From NCBI GenBank assembly GCA_041497995.1, contig JBGQHM010000246.1, positions 1 to 10,230 of the forward strand: a DNA stretch of 10,230 bases, in the 5' to 3' direction. A program made the position numbers and the translations under genes. Positions within the stretch are counted from its first letter, which is position 1. Each line of letters starts with the position of its first letter. Below, piece after piece: positions 7,707 through 10,230 of the stretch. The notes below the pieces were generated by a model, which saw nothing but the letters and a program-made list of their open reading frames with translations, had not been told where the DNA came from and made no database searches. Source of the DNA: DATKMS01 sp041497995 (GTDB taxonomy: Bacteria > Desulfobacterota > Binatia > HRBIN30).

Positions 7707-7788
7707 CTCCTTGTTGTCGGCACGACCCCACAGCTGTGTGAATGCGCCACTTGACGCAAGACGCCGAACACCGAATGGTGGCTTAGCC

Positions 7789-7794
7789 AAGGAG
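7789..7794 (+). promoter_or_regulatory. Ribosome-binding site deciding a GTG start
   Basis: AAGGAG is the strongest Shine-Dalgarno match in the window. It lies 5 nt before the GTG at 7800. An ATG at 7798 overlaps that GTG (ATGTG) but is in another frame and reaches a stop after six codons, so GTG is the real start of the methyltransferase. Confidence 0.8.
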
Positions 7795-7799
7795 ACGAT

Positions 7800-8537
7800 G
7801 TGGAACGACAGGACGTAGTCTGGCAGGGCGCCGCGCTGGTCCGTACCTACCTCGACGGTATTCGCGGAGGCATTCCGTTCGGCTCTGAGCAGATCGAGAT
7901 GATGCTCCGGGTTATCGAGGGGCGTGGCACGGCGGTGCGCAGCTTCGCCGACCTCGGGTGCGGCGGCGGTACACTCGCGCAGGCGCTGCTCACCCGTTAC
8001 CCCGACGCGCGTGCCACGTTGGTGGATTTTTCCGAACCGATGCTCGCAGCGGCGCGGGCACAGCTCGCCACGCATCGCCCTGCACCGCACTTCGCGGCGG
8101 CCGATCTCGCGTCGCCTGATTGGCGCGGTGTGACCGCCGAACGCGCACCGTTTGACATCGTCGTCTCCGGTTACGCGATCCATCACCTACCGGACATGCG
8201 GAAGCGGGAGTTGTACGGCGAGATCTTCGACCTGCTCGTGCCAGGTGGGATGTTCATCAACGTCGAGCACGTTGCATCGCGTACCCCTTGGATCGAGGGG
8301 ATCGCCGACGAGCTGATGGTCGACTCGCTCTACGCCTTCCAGATCAAGCAGCAGACCGGCAGGAGCCGCGAGCAGGTAGCTCAGGAGTTCGTGCACCGAC
8401 CCGACAAGTCGGCCAACATTCTGGCGCCAGTCGAGGTGCAATGCGAGTGGCTGCGTGCGCGCGGCTATGAGGACGTCGACTGCTACTTCAAAGTCTTCGA
8501 GCTCGCGGTCTTCGGCGGGCGGCGACCGCAGGCATGA
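7800..8537 (+). CDS. Class I SAM-dependent methyltransferase
   Basis: This 245-residue protein has the Methyltransf_25/12-type Rossmann core. Motif I is FADLGCGGGTLA (49-60), the acidic strand-2 residue is Asp76 in LVDFSEPML, motif FDIVVSGYAIHHL lies at 118-130 and the strand after it is LLVPGGMFIN (145-154). The C-terminal part (about 155-245) is helical and ends in a strand pair around WLRARGYEDVDCYFK and FELAVFGG, as in small-molecule methyltransferases of the UbiE/trans-aconitate type. The substrate is unknown. The GTG start is supported by AAGGAG 5 nt upstream. It probably opens a second transcription unit after the hairpin-bearing spacer, and its TGA overlaps the start of the S9 peptidase by four bases (ATGA), so the two are likely co-translated. 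No signal peptide or membrane segment is seen. Confidence 0.88.
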   Translation: MERQDVVWQGAALVRTYLDGIRGGIPFGSEQIEMMLRVIEGRGTAVRSFADLGCGGGTLAQALLTRYPDARATLVDFSEPMLAAARAQLATHRPAPHFAAADLASPDWRGVTAERAPFDIVVSGYAIHHLPDMRKRELYGEIFDLLVPGGMFINVEHVASRTPWIEGIADELMVDSLYAFQIKQQTGRSREQVAQEFVHRPDKSANILAPVEVQCEWLRARGYEDVDCYFKVFELAVFGGRRPQA

Positions 8538-10230
8538 CCGTTGCCCCCTACGGCGCATGGAAGTCGCCGATCACTGCGGAGCTGATCGCGTCGGGGACGA
8601 TCGGTCTCGGGCAGATCGCGCTGGATGGGAGCGACACGTATTGGGTCGAGATGCGGCCGACAGAAGGCGGTCGGTCGGTGCTCGTGCGCCGCACGGCCGA
8701 TAGACGGATACGGGAGGTCACTCCCGCGCCGTTCAACGTCCGCACGCGCGTCCACGAATACGGCGGCGGCGCCTTCGCGGTCGCCGACGGAACGGTCTAT
8801 TTCTCCCACTTCGCCGACGGCCGCCTCTATCGTTTTATTCGGGACGGAACGCCGCAACCGCTGACTCGCGAGGGTCCCGTCCGCTTTGCCGACCTCGAGA
8901 TCGATCGCAGGCGTGGCGGCGTGATCTGCGTGTGCGAGGACCACAGCGCCGCGGGGCACGAGCCCGTGAACACCGTCGCCAGCATCGGTCGCGATGACAA
9001 TGCAGGCGCGACCGTATTGGTAGCTGGAAGTGACTTCTACGCATCGCCTCGGCTGAGCCCGGATGGGACGCGGCTCGCCTGGCTGACGTGGGACCATCCC
9101 AACATGCCGTGGGACGGCACCGAGCTGTGGGTTGGTGACATCGATGACGACGGGTCGCTCGGCCGCAGTGAGCGCGTCGCCGGCGGTACCGAAGAGTCCA
9201 TCTTCCAGCCCGAATGGTCACCCGATGGCACCCTCCATTTCGTCAGCGACTGCACCGGGTGGTGGAACCTCTACCGCTTACGGGCCGGGCGCATCGAACC
9301 GCTGTGCGAGATGGCGGCGGAGTTCGGGTTGCCGCAGTGGAACTTCGGGGGAACGACGTACGGCTTCGCATCCGCCGAGCACATCCTCTGCACATACACG
9401 CAGCGCGGAGTGCGGCACTTGGCGACACTCGACACCCGAACGCTCGTGCTCACGCCGATTGAGACAGCCCTCACCGATTTCGATGGAGTACGCGTCGCCG
9501 CCGCGCGGGCCGTGTTCAACGCCGGCTCGTCCACGCAGCCCGTAGCAACGATGCAGCTGGATCTGCAGACGCATCGGCTCGAGGTGCTGCGCCGCTCGAC
9601 TGATGTCGGCGTCGAGGCGGCATTCGTTTCCAGCCCCGAGGCGATCGAGTTTCCCACCGAACACGGCCGCACCGCGCACGCGTTCTTCTACCCGCCGCGC
9701 AACCCGGACTACGCGCCGCCCGCTGGTGAGCGCCCGCCCTTGTTGGTCATGAGCCACGGGGGACCCACCGCGGCCACGTCGAGCGTGCTCCGCTTGTCGG
9801 TCCAATTGTGGACGAGTCGCGGCATCGCCGTGCTCGACGTGAACTACGGCGGCAGCACCGGCTATGGCCGCGCGTATCGCCAGCGCCTTGATGGACAGTG
9901 GGGTATCGTCGATGTCGCTGATTGCGTGAACGGCGCGCGCCACCTAGTGGAACGCGGCGCGGTGGACGGCGACCGATTGGCTATCCGCGGTAGCAGCGCC
10001 GGTGGCTACACGACGCTCTGCGCGCTGACGTTCCGCGACGTCTTCAAAGCCGGCGCCAGCTACTACGGCATCGGCGACCTCGAGGCGCTCGCCACGGATA
10101 CGCACAAGTTCGAGTCGCACTACGAGGAGCGCCTCGTCGGACCGTACCCGGCGCGACGCGATCTGTACCGCGCGCGTTCGCCGATACACTTCACCGATCG
10201 GCTGTCGTGTCCGGTGATCTTCTTCCAAGG
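8534..10230 (+). CDS. S9-family (prolyl oligopeptidase-type) serine peptidase, 3' truncated
   Basis: The frame is open from the ATG at 8534 to the window end (565 codons visible, no stop); full-length relatives are about 620-660 residues. Residues 1 to about 375 form the beta-propeller, with repeated strands such as LSPDGTRLAWLTWD and EWSPDGTLHFVSD. From about 385 comes the alpha/beta-hydrolase domain: HGGP (408-411, oxyanion-hole region), the NYGGSTGYGR signature, and the nucleophile elbow GSSAGG with Ser488 (bases 9995-9997). The catalytic Asp and His are expected after the final F-F-Q-G and are cut off. The N-terminus APYGAWKSPIT is characteristic of a widespread bacterial dipeptidyl-aminopeptidase/acylaminoacyl-peptidase-like subgroup that trims short peptides. 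No signal peptide is seen, so it is probably cytoplasmic. It overlaps the upstream methyltransferase by ATGA. Confidence 0.93.
   Translation, partial: MTVAPYGAWKSPITAELIASGTIGLGQIALDGSDTYWVEMRPTEGGRSVLVRRTADRRIREVTPAPFNVRTRVHEYGGGAFAVADGTVYFSHFADGRLYRFIRDGTPQPLTREGPVRFADLEIDRRRGGVICVCEDHSAAGHEPVNTVASIGRDDNAGATVLVAGSDFYASPRLSPDGTRLAWLTWDHPNMPWDGTELWVGDIDDDGSLGRSERVAGGTEESIFQPEWSPDGTLHFVSDCTGWWNLYRLRAGRIEPLCEMAAEFGLPQWNFGGTTYGFASAEHILCTYTQRGVRHLATLDTRTLVLTPIETALTDFDGVRVAAARAVFNAGSSTQPVATMQLDLQTHRLEVLRRSTDVGVEAAFVSSPEAIEFPTEHGRTAHAFFYPPRNPDYAPPAGERPPLLVMSHGGPTAATSSVLRLSVQLWTSRGIAVLDVNYGGSTGYGRAYRQRLDGQWGIVDVADCVNGARHLVERGAVDGDRLAIRGSSAGGYTTLCALTFRDVFKAGASYYGIGDLEALATDTHKFESHYEERLVGPYPARRDLYRARSPIHFTDRLSCPVIFFQ

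Larger units (their letters stand above)
7619..7799. other. Intergenic spacer between the two gene blocks
   Basis: This 181-bp spacer is the only sizeable non-coding stretch in the window. Its first half (7623-7706) holds two GC-rich palindromes joined by a T-rich, comparatively AT-rich centre (six T at 7656-7661). The second half has a 10-bp palindrome CACAGCTGTG (7729-7738) and ends with a strong ribosome-binding site. It probably carries the end of the first transcription unit and the promoter of the second. I cannot identify a convincing -35/-10 pair. Confidence 0.6.

Noticed and set aside
7687..7715. The right hairpin followed by TCCTTGTTGT as a classical intrinsic terminator.
   Set aside because: There is no continuous T-tract after the stem, and the hairpin is part of a larger symmetric repeat. 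A role in termination is possible but unsupported.
7751..7779. TTGACG followed 17 nt later by AATGGT as a sigma-70-type promoter for the second block.
   Set aside because: The -35 match is good but the -10 match is poor, and a single hexamer match is expected by chance.
9278..9943. Long minus-strand open frames opposite the S9 peptidase.
   Set aside because: They lie antisense to a frame with an intact beta-propeller and hydrolase motifs and show no recognisable domain.

Overview
The window is GC-rich, tightly packed and read entirely from the + strand. I see seven protein-coding genes, of which the first is cut at its 5' end and the last at its 3' end. There are no tRNA, rRNA or CRISPR features and no recognisable transposase. 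A bacterial alpha-2-macroglobulin next to penicillin-binding protein 1C indicates a diderm (Gram-negative-type) bacterium. The GC richness, a heptanucleotide tandem repeat and a paired-palindrome intergenic repeat resemble genomes of uncultured soil or groundwater lineages (deltaproteobacterial, Acidobacteria-like or similar). That placement is a weak inference, because there is no phylogenetic marker here.

Block 1 (about 1-7618) is a head-to-tail run of five genes. They are a thioester-type alpha-2-macroglobulin (CLEQ motif), pbpC (PBP1C, overlapping it by ATGA), a minimal nucleotidyltransferase (2 nt gap), a PCMT-like SAM-dependent methyltransferase (33 nt gap) and a HAD-family phosphatase (4 nt gap). 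The first two form a known periplasmic module: the macroglobulin is thought to trap foreign proteases, and the bifunctional PBP1C is thought to repair the damaged cell wall. The next three are predicted cytoplasmic enzymes with no evident link to that module beyond position.

A 181-bp spacer (7619-7799) holds two GC-rich hairpins arranged as near-perfect inverted copies, and it probably separates two transcription units. Block 2 (7800-end) is a class I SAM methyltransferase with a strong AAGGAG ribosome-binding site and a GTG start. It overlaps by ATGA an S9-family (prolyl oligopeptidase-type) serine peptidase that runs off the window.

Most content is ordinary and assignable. The points most worth a second look are the 7-bp tandem repeat inside the 5' coding region of pbpC (a possible slippage switch), the lipoprotein-like signal on PBP1C, the paired-palindrome spacer, and the nucleotidyltransferase coupled to pbpC. 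I did not find convincing evidence for an undescribed multi-gene system.
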